In this document: one piece after another, positions 45,601 through 54,650 of the stretch | Layout of the letters: each line of letters starts with the position of its first letter | Position numbering within the stretch: position 1 is the first letter of the stretch | Source: DATFJT01 sp965230755 | Lineage (GTDB): Bacteria > Bacteroidota > Bacteroidia > Chitinophagales > Saprospiraceae | DNA length: 64,000 nt | Assembly (NCBI GenBank): GCA_965230755.1 | Contig: CBDDLT010000023.1 | Coordinates: 310,001 to 374,000 of the forward strand | Direction of reading: 5' to 3' | Translations under genes and position numbers: made by a program | The notes under the pieces: model-generated | Database searches by the model: none | Told to the model about the DNA's origin: nothing | The model's input: the letters and a program-made list of their open reading frames with translations, nothing else

Positions 45601-46323
45601 ATGAAGCTTAGAATTGCTCAAATTACTGACTTGCATTTAGACGAAGAGTTCCCAAGAAAAAATGGTGTGCTAACCCGAAAGAGATTCGACAAAGTCCTGG
45701 AAGACTTGAGCAAAAAGGATATCGATGAGGTGATTTGTACTGGCGATATAGGGGAGAATGATGGTATACACTACTTTTTCAATCAGCTGAAGCCCTACAA
45801 GCTCACCATTACATTGGGCAATCACGACAGTTATTCGGAAATTTCGAAATATTATTCAAAGGGTGCAAGGAGTAGTTTTGAGAAATTCTATATGAGTTCG
45901 GAACGCAAATACCACAAACTATTATTCTTGGATTCTTCTGCAGAATACGTGGATGTCGCTCAATTGAACTGGTTAGAACAAGAGCTTATCTCTTCGAAAC
46001 CCCTTGTTATTTTTATGCATCATCCGGTCATTGGTTTAGGCTTAAAATTGGATGAAATCGCAGCACTTCAAAATAGAGATCAAGTGTTCTCAATCATGAA
46101 TAGAAGTCCTTCAGAGATCAACTTGTTTTCTGGACACTATCATTTGGAGAGCAACAAAAGCAAAGGCAATATCACCCAATATATTACACCCGCGGTTTGT
46201 TTTCAAATGGAAAAAGACCCAGATCAAGTTGAAATCAACAGCCAGGTCTTTGGTTATAGAATTATCGAATTGGGTGAAGGATATATCAATTCGGAAGTTC
46301 GATTGTTCAGCGATGCAGACTAA
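45601..46323 (+). CDS. Metallophosphoesterase, class III phosphodiesterase-like
   Basis: Start set at MKLRIAQITDLHLDEEF; in-frame TTG at 45562 and ATG at 45568 would add 11-13 residues without a clear signal. Calcineurin-like motifs: DLH, CTGDIGEN, TLGNHDSY, FMHHPVIGLGL and FSGHYHLES, as in cyclic-nucleotide phosphodiesterase CpdA. About 240 residues, cytoplasmic. It overlaps the start of the next gene. Confidence 0.9.
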   Translation: MKLRIAQITDLHLDEEFPRKNGVLTRKRFDKVLEDLSKKDIDEVICTGDIGENDGIHYFFNQLKPYKLTITLGNHDSYSEISKYYSKGARSSFEKFYMSSERKYHKLLFLDSSAEYVDVAQLNWLEQELISSKPLVIFMHHPVIGLGLKLDEIAALQNRDQVFSIMNRSPSEINLFSGHYHLESNKSKGNITQYITPAVCFQMEKDPDQVEINSQVFGYRIIELGEGYINSEVRLFSDAD

Positions 46324-46555
46324 GAGAGAGTCTTTGATCGAAAGCCTGCTGAATGTCACGGTCGGTTTCTTGGTAACCATAGCGTCCTTATACCTGATTT
46401 TTCCCGTACTGGGCATAGAGAGCAATTCGACCAAAAATATCTTGCTCACATTGTACTTTACCGGCTTGAGTGTCTTGAGAAATTATTTTTTGAGGAGGTA
46501 TTTTGTTAAACGGAAACATCGCTTAGATTTGAGGAACTATCAGGAAACGGACTGA
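46313..46555 (+). CDS. Small membrane protein, DUF7220-like
   Basis: The ATG at 46313, eleven bases inside the end of the phosphoesterase gene, gives MQTKRESLIESLLNVTVGFLVTIASLYLIF (read in parts), the conserved opening of DUF7220 proteins, followed by a second hydrophobic segment and a basic tail RRYFVKRKHRLDLRN. About 80 residues, two transmembrane helices. The family is otherwise common in phages and plasmids. Confidence 0.75.
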   Translation: MQTKRESLIESLLNVTVGFLVTIASLYLIFPVLGIESNSTKNILLTLYFTGLSVLRNYFLRRYFVKRKHRLDLRNYQETD

Positions 46556-46567
46556 CGTTTTATTGAT

Positions 46568-47242
46568 ATGAATTATCCGAAAACTGCCAAAATAGCATCT
46601 ATTTTTTTTCTTGGTTTTTTATCCTCATCCATCACCTATGGATGTCTTTGCGAGCACACGAAATCATTTTTCACCAATATTACTGACGAACACATTATAG
46701 TTAGAGCCAAGGTTCTGAAACATGTCGAGCGAACCGGCCATTATTCATCCATCATTCCGGAGAGTATTACAATCCTAGAAATAATAGAAGATTACACGGA
46801 AAAGCTAGAAGGAGATACCATAGTTTTTGAGAATGGAAATCCTGGTTTATGCAGAGCTACAATTTCTAGCACCAAGGAAAACAGCGAAATTGTTCTAAAA
46901 GGCATACCATCGATGTTCGGCTTTGATGAGTTTACATTAAGGCTTTGGAATATTCCTGATTCTATAGTAAAAAAAGAACCAAGCTTCTTCAATCCAATTA
47001 TAGCATATCCAAGCATTGACTACACCAGTTGTGATATCGGTGCTCTTAGCCTGAACTCCTCCTTTGTCGAAGGAAATATTACGTGCAATGCGCACATAAG
47101 AAGAAATAGAGCAGCCAAAGCACGCGGCTTCTTCAACGAAAAATGGTCAAATAATTATCGGAGGACCAAGCAATATAAGCTTCAGAAAATGCCATTGAGA
47201 AAATTCGAAAGAAAGTTAAAAAGGAAGATCAAAGCTCTTTAG
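46568..47242 (+). CDS. Exported protein of unknown function, NTR/TIMP-like start
   Basis: A 224-residue protein with signal peptide (IASIFFLGFLSSSITYG) and mature start CLCEHTKSFFTNITDEHIIVRAKVLKHV (in parts), resembling the cysteine-led beta-barrel of tissue-inhibitor/netrin-like domains. The C-terminal 60 residues are very basic (RRNRAAKARG; RTKQYKLQKMPLRKFERKLK). No enzyme motif seen. Confidence 0.7.
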   Translation: MNYPKTAKIASIFFLGFLSSSITYGCLCEHTKSFFTNITDEHIIVRAKVLKHVERTGHYSSIIPESITILEIIEDYTEKLEGDTIVFENGNPGLCRATISSTKENSEIVLKGIPSMFGFDEFTLRLWNIPDSIVKKEPSFFNPIIAYPSIDYTSCDIGALSLNSSFVEGNITCNAHIRRNRAAKARGFFNEKWSNNYRRTKQYKLQKMPLRKFERKLKRKIKAL

Positions 47243-47354
47243 ATTAAGTAATCTTGATACTTCCTCGTATTTACTTATTACAATAATTACTTATTCTCGA
47301 GGTTGAAATAATAAGATTTTGACTTCAACATAAGAACATTTTAAATCCACCGTC

Positions 47355-48389
47355 TTGGTTATTAAAAAAAAGAAATTCCTACTTATCATTTTGGGCCTTG
47401 CCAGCCTTCTATACATTCTTCTTTCTTTTTTGACACCATTTTCAAAATCACTAAGGGAAAGAAGTCTTAAGGCACAAATCAACTACATCGCTCAGGAATT
47501 AAAGGAGGAAAAAGATTTGGAGCTTCAAAGAAGGTTTCCGGAGGGACTGATGTTTGCCAATGCCCTATTTTCTCTTTCATTAATGAATTTCGACGGACAA
47601 AAACCCTTTAATGATGTTGAAAAATCGAAGCTTATCGAAAACTGCATTGAAAGAATTCACTCTCCCGTTAACTTGGAATATTTTGATCAAAGTCTCACGG
47701 CAGAATATGGTGCCTTTTTTCAGGGCTGGTCCAATTACGTTCTCAAAAAATACATTCATTCCGATCTTTTTAAACATTCCATAGATAAACAAAAATTCTT
47801 ACACCTATATCGTGATAAAACTGCCCTCCTTGAAGCTGTTCAATCTGATTCTGCTCAGGTTTTGGAATCATATTACGGCTCCGTTTGGCCAGCAGACAAT
47901 CTCGCATGTATCTCAAGCCTACCGGATACAAGTATGGTTAGATCAAAATGGCTTCAAAAAATCAAGGAAAATTCCGAACATCCTCTAGGACTAATTAATC
48001 ACGACAATTATGATAAAAAATTGGCACGAGGATCCTCACAGAGTTTGATTATGTATTTTTTATATGATATTGACTCTACTTTCGCTATTTCACAAAATGC
48101 AATATTCCAAGAAGAATTTATGGTCGATTTTCTTGGGATCTCTCTTGTTAAAGAAGGCTACGAAATGGATGTTGACTCAGGGCCTGTGCTTTTCAAAATC
48201 GGTAGTGTGGCGACCATAATGAATGTCATTGGTCAAAAGAAATATGGAGATAACCTGCATTCTACAACTGCTTTTTTGAACTTGATCGGTGCCCCCGTCC
48301 ATATCCGTAGTAGAAAGTTCTACTTGTTTAAAAAAGAATTAATGTTTGATATTTTTATGCTTTGGGTCATGAGTTCTCTCAACAATTAA
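47355..48389 (+). CDS. Membrane-anchored protein, alpha/alpha-barrel-like, unknown function
   Basis: The only upstream start is TTG at 47355 (V/M-IKKKKFLLIILGLASLLYILLSF). One transmembrane helix is followed by about 300 helical residues with motifs seen in alpha/alpha toroid proteins: LTAEYGAFFQGWSNYVL, VWPADNLACISSL, KLARGSSQSLIMYFLYD and MDVDSGPVLFKIGSVA. This recalls linalool dehydratase-like folds, but the match is weak. Function unknown. Confidence 0.7.
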   Translation: MVIKKKKFLLIILGLASLLYILLSFLTPFSKSLRERSLKAQINYIAQELKEEKDLELQRRFPEGLMFANALFSLSLMNFDGQKPFNDVEKSKLIENCIERIHSPVNLEYFDQSLTAEYGAFFQGWSNYVLKKYIHSDLFKHSIDKQKFLHLYRDKTALLEAVQSDSAQVLESYYGSVWPADNLACISSLPDTSMVRSKWLQKIKENSEHPLGLINHDNYDKKLARGSSQSLIMYFLYDIDSTFAISQNAIFQEEFMVDFLGISLVKEGYEMDVDSGPVLFKIGSVATIMNVIGQKKYGDNLHSTTAFLNLIGAPVHIRSRKFYLFKKELMFDIFMLWVMSSLNN

Positions 48390-48470
48390 TTGATCCGTGG
48401 AGTTATTAACTGAGAATTCAAACTGAGCCTTAATATTTGATCTTTATTCAAACTCAAAATCTAATTCAAC

Positions 48471-49385
48471 ATGGCAAACAAACAAGAATGGCCCACACTC
48501 AATTTCACTGAAATGCAAGACACCATTGAGACGCTGCACCAATGGATACAGATCGTGGGCAAAATTCGATTGAGAACCATGCCCTGGCAGAATCACTCAT
48601 GGCATACTTCTCTATATATCACTCCCACCGGTTTTTCGACCCAAAGCATACCATACCAAGGGACTACTTTTCAAATAGATTTTGACTTCAAAAAACACAA
48701 GCTCTTTATTCATTGCTCGAATACGGAGTCTTCAGAAATGGAGCTGCGTCCGAGAACTGTCGCCAATTTCTATAAAGAACTATTCGAAAAACTTTCTTCA
48801 ATGGGAATTGAGGTTAAAATACACGCCAGCCCCAATGAGATGGAGCCTGCGATTCCATTTGCTGAGAATAAGGTCAATCATTCTTACGACCCGGAGGCTG
48901 CTCAAGCCTTATGGAAAGCAATGTTAAAAGCCAATGATGTTTTCAATCAGTTTAGATCGAATTTCATTGGTAAAGCTAGTCCCGTGCATCTCTTCTGGGG
49001 AGCATTTGACCTAGCCGTAACACGGTTTTCAGGAAATCCAGCGCCGTTACACCCAGGTGGAATGCCCAATATGCCCCTCGAGGTGATGCAAGAAGCCTAC
49101 TCTCAAGAGGTCAGTAGTGCTGGGTTTTGGCCAGGATCCAAGGATTTTCCGACCCCGGTATTTTATGCTTATGCTTATCCCAGTGGAGCCAATTTTGGAG
49201 AACAGAAAGTGGCTCCTGAACAAGCCTTCTACAGCCCAGAAATGGGCGAGTTCTTCTTAAAATACGAAGACGTCATGAACGCTGAAAATCCGGAAAAGAC
49301 CTTACATGATTTTCTTCAAACTACATACGAAGCGGCAGTAAACACGTCCGATTGGGACCGCGGCAAGCTAGAAAAACAACAATGA
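48471..49385 (+). CDS. DUF5996 family protein
   Basis: A 304-residue cytoplasmic protein with the DUF5996 pattern: TLHQWIQIVGKIRLRTMPWQNHSWHTSLYI (in parts), FDLAVTRFSGNPAPLHPGG and GFWPGSKDFPTPVFYAYAYP. Conserved His and Trp residues suggest ligand or metal binding, but no activity is known for the family. It stands alone. Confidence 0.88.
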   Translation: MANKQEWPTLNFTEMQDTIETLHQWIQIVGKIRLRTMPWQNHSWHTSLYITPTGFSTQSIPYQGTTFQIDFDFKKHKLFIHCSNTESSEMELRPRTVANFYKELFEKLSSMGIEVKIHASPNEMEPAIPFAENKVNHSYDPEAAQALWKAMLKANDVFNQFRSNFIGKASPVHLFWGAFDLAVTRFSGNPAPLHPGGMPNMPLEVMQEAYSQEVSSAGFWPGSKDFPTPVFYAYAYPSGANFGEQKVAPEQAFYSPEMGEFFLKYEDVMNAENPEKTLHDFLQTTYEAAVNTSDWDRGKLEKQQ

Positions 49386-49409
49386 TAAGGATCATTGGAA
49401 AAGACCGGA

Positions 49410-49853
49410 TCAGGATAAATAAGGCATTCCTGTTCCGGTTTCTGCATAACGCTTCAGGCTGACCGAAACAAATCTCTCCCAACCCATGGTGCAAATCTCG
49501 TAACAGTTGAGATCGGGCGTCAGTCCGTCATGGCTGAACTCAAGAACTGATTCATTTTCAGATACTGTGATGATCTTCCAATATACCTTTGTTCCCAACC
49601 ATTCTTTCTCAATTCCTTCGTAGCCCTCATGGATATGCCGAGCATCAATACACTCCCAGATTAATTTCTGATTAGGGACGAATTCAATAATTCTAAACTT
49701 CCAAAAGGTCTGATCAAAAGAAGTGGTGAATTCGTCGCCCAACTTCGACACAACGGAATCTGTCTTTCCCCACCAATCCTGAATATTTTGAGTAATTGCA
49801 GTAAAGACACTTTCTGCACTGGACGAAATTGTAACCTGTTGATCAAAGGACAT
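49410..49853 (-). CDS. SRPBCC / AHSA1-type START-like domain protein
   Basis: A 147-residue helix-grip protein: ISSSAESVFTAITQNIQDWWG, FRIIEFVPNQKLIWECIDA and ESVLEFSHDGLTPDLNCYEIC. Such proteins bind small hydrophobic ligands or act as Hsp90-activator-like domains; no specific ligand can be inferred. Convergent with the DUF5996 gene and divergent from the next. Confidence 0.85.
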   Translation of the reverse strand: MSFDQQVTISSSAESVFTAITQNIQDWWGKTDSVVSKLGDEFTTSFDQTFWKFRIIEFVPNQKLIWECIDARHIHEGYEGIEKEWLGTKVYWKIITVSENESVLEFSHDGLTPDLNCYEICTMGWERFVSVSLKRYAETGTGMPYLS

Positions 49854-49910
49854 AAATATTCAAACTATACTGTTATAAAAATCGTTCTGAACTTAAAAAT
49901 ACCTAATTCG

Positions 49911-50384
49911 ATGGCTTTTACGATGGCAAAATCACATTTTCCATTCCTATTTTTCCTGTTCTTATTGAGCCACACCTGCTTCTCTCAACATCTCGATACA
50001 AAACAAAGGAATTATGAAGCTAATGAACTCCTGGAGTCTTACCCCGGGCAAGTGGAGCTGCCCAATGATTTGTTAAACACTTATACCGGTTTCGTCAACT
50101 CATTAAATGATACCATCGACCTCCTTAGCGTGATAAGGGGATTTTGTTTGCCCAATACCGTTCAAATTGTCCCTTATACCAAAAGACCCGAAAATGAGAA
50201 GTTCTACGGACAAAATATAAACCTTCATTTTCTACTCAATTATTTTCATCCTCAAATATTGAATCTAAGAAGGGAAAATGAAGATTGTTACTTAATTAGG
50301 ACCGGGTCATCCGCTCTTTGGTTTGTGCGTACAAAATCTATTGGATGGAAATTATACGAATACCTGGACAAACCCATTGCATAG
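49911..50384 (+). CDS. Exported hypothetical protein
   Basis: Frame open from 49788, but that part is antisense to the SRPBCC gene; the ATG at 49911 (or 49923) gives a signal peptide (SHFPFLFFLFLLSHTCFSQ). About 157 residues, with LNDTIDLLSVIRGFCLPN and LHFLLNYFHPQILNLRRENED. No family recognised. Confidence 0.65.
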   Translation: MAFTMAKSHFPFLFFLFLLSHTCFSQHLDTKQRNYEANELLESYPGQVELPNDLLNTYTGFVNSLNDTIDLLSVIRGFCLPNTVQIVPYTKRPENEKFYGQNINLHFLLNYFHPQILNLRRENEDCYLIRTGSSALWFVRTKSIGWKLYEYLDKPIA

Positions 50385-50454
50385 TGGTGTGATGAATAAT
50401 TGGATAACTTAAACCTCTCCAACGTGATTCTGTTTTAAAATAAGCTCCGTTACT

Positions 50455-51339
50455 ATGAAAAGAAAAACAATCATAAAATCTTTAGCCATGCTACCATTAA
50501 CCGGGTTTGCGATAAAATTGACAGAGTTGGACAAGAGGTTGAAGAACTTCAATTCGACCCAAAAAATGCCTGTATTGTTCTTGGGACACGGCAGCCCTAT
50601 GAATGCCATAGAAGAAAATGAATTCGTTACAGGTTTTAGGCAAGTAGAAAAACAAATCGAAAAACCAAGTGCCATCCTTTGTATTTCTGCCCATTGGGAA
50701 ACGAAAGGAACTTATGTAACGGCGATGGACATGCCTAGAACGATTCATGACTTTGGAGGATTCCCTCAAGAATTATACGATGTTCAATACCCCGCTCCAG
50801 GAAGCCCTGAGTTGGCAAAGCAAGCCCAAAAAATAGTGCAAAGCACGGAGTTAAAACTGGACGATCAATGGGGTTTAGATCACGGTGCCTGGAGTGTAAT
50901 AAAACACATGTATCCCAATGCTGACATTCCTGTTATTCAGCTCAGCTTAGACTATAGTAAACCAGCTCAATATCATTACGAATTGGCGAAAGAGTTGATG
51001 GCCCTTAGAGAGAGAGGTGTACTGATCGTTGGGAGTGGAAATATGGTCCATAACCTTCGAAAAGTTGCTTGGGACAGGCTAAACGAACCGAATTACGCCT
51101 ATGATTGGACACAAGAGGCAAGTAGTAAAATGAAAAATTTTATTACCCAAGATGACCATCAGTCATTGATCAATTATAGGGCTCAAGGCAAAGCCTTTGA
51201 ATGGGCCATTCCAACACCGGAGCATTATTTACCCATGTTGTATATTTTAGCATTAAAAGAAAACAATGAAAAGGTCGAAATATTCAACGATAAGGCTGTC
51301 GGAGGATCTTTGACCATGACATCCTTTAAAATATCTTAG
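50455..51339 (+). CDS. 4,5-DOPA dioxygenase-like extradiol ring-cleavage enzyme
   Basis: A 294-residue LigB-fold protein similar to YgiD. Metal ligands and neighbours: VLFLGHGSPMNAIEENEF, LCISAHWETKG, TIHDFGGFPQELYDVQYPAPG, LDDQWGLDHGAWSVIKHMYP and GSGNMVHNLRKVAW. It should open catechol rings using non-haem Zn or Fe. The first residues look like a remnant twin-arginine-type leader (MKRKTIIKSLAMLPLTGFA), so export is possible. Confidence 0.92.
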   Translation: MKRKTIIKSLAMLPLTGFAIKLTELDKRLKNFNSTQKMPVLFLGHGSPMNAIEENEFVTGFRQVEKQIEKPSAILCISAHWETKGTYVTAMDMPRTIHDFGGFPQELYDVQYPAPGSPELAKQAQKIVQSTELKLDDQWGLDHGAWSVIKHMYPNADIPVIQLSLDYSKPAQYHYELAKELMALRERGVLIVGSGNMVHNLRKVAWDRLNEPNYAYDWTQEASSKMKNFITQDDHQSLINYRAQGKAFEWAIPTPEHYLPMLYILALKENNEKVEIFNDKAVGGSLTMTSFKIS

Positions 51340-51392
51340 GGGAAAATACTGGAGTACAATTATTTTGTCCTCAAACTAAAAGAATCAAGTGT

Positions 51393-52172
51393 ATGGTGCT
51401 TCATGAAAAAATCTTAGTTGCTATCCTGATAATAACCTTTGTTATCGGGTGTCAGCATCATCCAAAATCAGGCTGGAATACTTTGAAAAAAATTGAAAAA
51501 GTAATTCTCAAAGAAGATGGGCAGGAACAGTTTTTCTATTGGGAAATGGATAATGAAACAAGACTACAAGAGTTTACTCTGGGAGAAGTAAAAGATCTGA
51601 ATGAGTACAGAGACTCACTTAAATTGATCTTGGGTTCATCCATTTATGAAGAGACCATTGAGAAAAAGTCAAGCCAATCTTTATCCAAAGCACTTTTGAA
51701 AGAGGAACAAAATGGTGATAGAATTAATGCTCTATTGGTTCAAACAGATAGTGTGGGAATAATTAGACCAATCAACTTCCTTGAAGCCCAAATTTTGAAT
51801 TATCAATTGAGCAGGTTTCCCTTACTCGGTCATCCGACTGAGTTTCACGGATTTATCGCAAGGAATGAGGCAGAAAATAAATTGAGGATATATTTCGCTT
51901 CCAGTGATCAACCCTGGCCGCCCAAGGCACATATAATTCTAGATGAGCTAGATAAAGAAATCGAGAAAGGCTGGAGGCTAATAGCTCATTTACACAATCA
52001 TTATTCTGAGGCAAAGGACAATTTTTTAGGCACCCTTGCTCCAAGTTTGGCAGATGCCCATTATTACAAAATGTTGAAGGAAGAATTCAACGTAGAAAAG
52101 GCACTCATCACCAATGGGTTTCACACAGTAGAAATCAAAAGTGAGGAGTTTGTTAAATTTGAATCCCATTGA
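51393..52172 (+). CDS. Lipoprotein with JAMM-like C-terminal domain
   Basis: A 259-residue lipoprotein (AILIITFVIGC). In the C-terminal half PTEFHGFIARNE, GWRLIAHLHNHYSE and LAPSLADAHYY follow the order of a JAMM/MPN+ metalloprotease (Glu, His-x-His, then Ser-x-x-Asp). The N-terminal half has no recognised domain. Peptidase activity is inferred from this motif order only. It stands alone with short flanking gaps. Confidence 0.7.
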   Translation: MVLHEKILVAILIITFVIGCQHHPKSGWNTLKKIEKVILKEDGQEQFFYWEMDNETRLQEFTLGEVKDLNEYRDSLKLILGSSIYEETIEKKSSQSLSKALLKEEQNGDRINALLVQTDSVGIIRPINFLEAQILNYQLSRFPLLGHPTEFHGFIARNEAENKLRIYFASSDQPWPPKAHIILDELDKEIEKGWRLIAHLHNHYSEAKDNFLGTLAPSLADAHYYKMLKEEFNVEKALITNGFHTVEIKSEEFVKFESH

Positions 52173-52299
52173 AACAAAATAACCAATAATAATTACACCG
52201 GATCAATGCTTGTTTAGATTATTTCGACCTGTCCTATTTTAAGGCCTGTATGTTTTTTCGTATTTTCACTTTCGCTTTTTCATTTAAAATTTAAACCCG

Positions 52300-52836
52300 A
52301 TGAAATACTTAAGAATTTCAATGTTCATTATTCTCTCCTCTCTTATGGTTAGTATTTTCACCTCATGTCGAGATGATGACGATGACACCCCATCTTCTGT
52401 ATCTAATGTCTTTAATTATAACGGAGCAGACTATGCCCTAACTCAGGGATATATTGCTGAATTAGGTGAAATTGAAGAAGACGGAGTCTTTGATTTTGAG
52501 ATTTATTTTTTTTCCGAAGATTTCGTAGTTACTAATTATAATGAGACTCCATCAGGAAAAGGAGAAGCAATCTATTTGGACCTTTACATTTCGACTAGTG
52601 AACTAGAGGATGGAACATATAATTATTCGGATGAATTAGGTTCCTTTACTCTTTTTGATGGGATTGTAGCCATCGATTATGATTTCCGAAACGAAACAGG
52701 AACCGAACTTGATGTAATTGGAGGAAAAGTTGAGATCAAAACTGACGGAAACAACAAAGCAATTGATTTTGAACTCAGAATGTCTAATGGATCAATGATT
52801 GAAGGTAATTATACAGGAGAGTTGCAAAGATTATAG
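52300..52836 (+). CDS. Hypothetical beta-rich lipoprotein
   Basis: A 178-residue protein with lipobox (SLMVSIFTSC) and an Asp-rich linker RDDDDDTPSS, then a beta-rich domain (VFNYNGADYALTQGYIAELG; LYISTSELEDGTYNYSDELG). Similar calycin-like lipoproteins are frequent in Bacteroidota. No function can be given. Confidence 0.75.
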   Translation: MKYLRISMFIILSSLMVSIFTSCRDDDDDTPSSVSNVFNYNGADYALTQGYIAELGEIEEDGVFDFEIYFFSEDFVVTNYNETPSGKGEAIYLDLYISTSELEDGTYNYSDELGSFTLFDGIVAIDYDFRNETGTELDVIGGKVEIKTDGNNKAIDFELRMSNGSMIEGNYTGELQRL

Positions 52837-52980
52837 TTGGATCAAAATTGTCAAGTTTTTTTGACCTTAATGGATTCCAAATAATCAAAAACCGATCAAT
52901 ACTAGGTATTGTAGTTATTTCTAAACTCGATTTATTAGTAGGATATTAGTAGGATTGTTCATGTATCGCAAGAATATAAT

Positions 52981-53529
52981 ATGAATTTTGACCTGACTAT
53001 AGAAACCGACCGACTTCTGCTTCGTCCATTTTGCCTGGATGACATCGAAGCTTCTTATGCCATGAATTTAGACCAAGAAGTCAGTAAATATACGAGTGAT
53101 GGCGGAGTAGTAAGCAAGGAGGAAATAGCGAGAAGAATTAAGGAAGATGTCCTTGGAGATTATAAAAAGCACGGTTTTGGCAGGCTAGCGGTAATCTGGA
53201 AAGCAACAGGGGATTTCACAGGATTTGCAGGACTAAAATACCTTGAAGACTTGGATGAAGTGGATCTCGGATATAGGTTCATGAGCAAGTATTGGGGCAA
53301 GGGTATTGCAACCGAATCTTCTCAGGCCTGTGTTCGAATGGGATTCAACACCCTAGACTTAAGCAAGATCATTGCCTTAGTTCTGCCGGAAAACATCGGA
53401 TCCATAAGAGTTCTGGAAAAACTTTATTTTGAATATGACCAGGAAATTGTCGAAGATGGTTTGCTAGCCAAGCAATATGTACTCACCAAGGAAAGGGCTC
53501 AAAGATTCGACCCGGAGATCATTCAATAA
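52981..53529 (+). CDS. GNAT-family N-acetyltransferase, RimJ/RimL type
   Basis: A 182-residue acetyltransferase: TIETDRLLLRPFCLDDIEASYAMN, DLGYRFMSKYWGKGIATESSQACVRMGFN (in parts) containing the acetyl-CoA loop, and VLPENIGSIRVLEKLYFEYDQE. The family acetylates ribosomal proteins, amino acids or antibiotics; substrate unknown. The start is the ATG at 52981. Confidence 0.9.
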   Translation: MNFDLTIETDRLLLRPFCLDDIEASYAMNLDQEVSKYTSDGGVVSKEEIARRIKEDVLGDYKKHGFGRLAVIWKATGDFTGFAGLKYLEDLDEVDLGYRFMSKYWGKGIATESSQACVRMGFNTLDLSKIIALVLPENIGSIRVLEKLYFEYDQEIVEDGLLAKQYVLTKERAQRFDPEIIQ

Positions 53530-53546
53530 GCGATACAACATTGAGC

Positions 53547-53580
53547 GATGTCACATTGAGCGTAGCCGAAATGCGACATC
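53547..53580. repeat. REP-like palindrome
   Basis: GATGTCACATT ... AATGCGACATC forms a stem around GAGCGTAGCCGA. Twenty-four of 27 central bases match the inverted copy at 30170-30196. A partial repeat (ACATTGAGCGATG) lies just before it. Confidence 0.65.
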
Positions 53581-53596
53581 GCCAAAGATCCTACAA

Positions 53597-54625
53597 TTAA
53601 GCCCACTTAATCGTGTACAGTTCAGCTATATTTTTTGGACGAGTTTCCTTCCCATGAGTTGGCTCATCCTTCGTCTCGGAAGTTCCCGATGTATTGATAA
53701 TCGTCGCTGGCCCTTCTTTTCCAGTAGCAATTGGTCGATCAGTGGAAAACTTAAGTTTATGGTGATGCTTTTCAAAAATATCTTCTTCAAAAGTACTTAC
53801 ATGGTCCCCGGTAATTGTTCCAGTTCCGGGAGCGGTCCTATCATCGGCATCCGGATCTGCTCCGGATCCATTATCCCAGGCTCTACTAAAATACCCTCTC
53901 ATATCTATAAGCATGGAGTTTCCGCTGGGGCCTTCACCAAATCTACAATTCAACACTGAATTCAGTCTGGTATAATCGTCAGTCAATTCTATTGCTGCTT
54001 TGCACAGAGACAATTCTCCCGCCGGAGGAATTTCTGTAGCGACATATTGTTTGCGCTCACCTATGTATCCCTGAACCATGCATGGTAAACTAGGAATTGC
54101 TACAGATCCAATATTAACAGAAATCCTGCTAATGCTCAGAACAATAAGTGGTTCCTTCGTATGTATTTCTACATACAGTCCGGAAGCATTCTCGTTGATT
54201 TCCAGTTGTAAATCGACTTCCCATGTTCCTGCACTATTTTTGGTAACAATGCTGGAGTCAATACCATCGGTAAGTTTAAAATTGACATCTCCGTTAATGC
54301 TTATGTTGAGTTCAAATTTAGCCGTAACAATCTGGCCTATTAATGTTTCTTTCCATCTTGGAAACTCGTGTATAGCCTGTTTGAATGTCATTACGCTACC
54401 ATCTCGACTCTTGGTGATGACGCATTGATTTGTTGTAGTATTCAAATTGATACTTGCATCAGCACCGGAGTCTTCGTACAGCCAACCATCTGGAATCCCA
54501 TAATGGCTAGAGTCCAATCGATTACTGAAATACTGAAAATCGCAGTTGTAAACCAGATTTCTTTGCTCTAAGGCATATAAATAATCTTCCGCAGAAGGTG
54601 TTCTATAATCTTCTATTTCTTTCAT
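53597..54625 (-). CDS. Phage tail-tip/collar-like protein
   Basis: A 342-residue protein without a signal peptide. The C-terminal third has the layout of tail-fibre tips: MRGYFSRAWDNGSGADPDADD, an HHH segment (FEKHHHKLKFS) and the terminal ETRPKNIAELYTIKW, which matches the common fibre ending E-T-R-P-x-N. No other phage structural gene is near. It precedes two paralogous genes of unknown function on the opposite transcript order, all on the minus strand. Possibly a contractile-injection or surface adhesin tip. Confidence 0.65.
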   Translation of the reverse strand: MKEIEDYRTPSAEDYLYALEQRNLVYNCDFQYFSNRLDSSHYGIPDGWLYEDSGADASINLNTTTNQCVITKSRDGSVMTFKQAIHEFPRWKETLIGQIVTAKFELNISINGDVNFKLTDGIDSSIVTKNSAGTWEVDLQLEINENASGLYVEIHTKEPLIVLSISRISVNIGSVAIPSLPCMVQGYIGERKQYVATEIPPAGELSLCKAAIELTDDYTRLNSVLNCRFGEGPSGNSMLIDMRGYFSRAWDNGSGADPDADDRTAPGTGTITGDHVSTFEEDIFEKHHHKLKFSTDRPIATGKEGPATIINTSGTSETKDEPTHGKETRPKNIAELYTIKWA

Positions 54626-54650
54626 AATGCTTTCATTTGATAATTAATAA

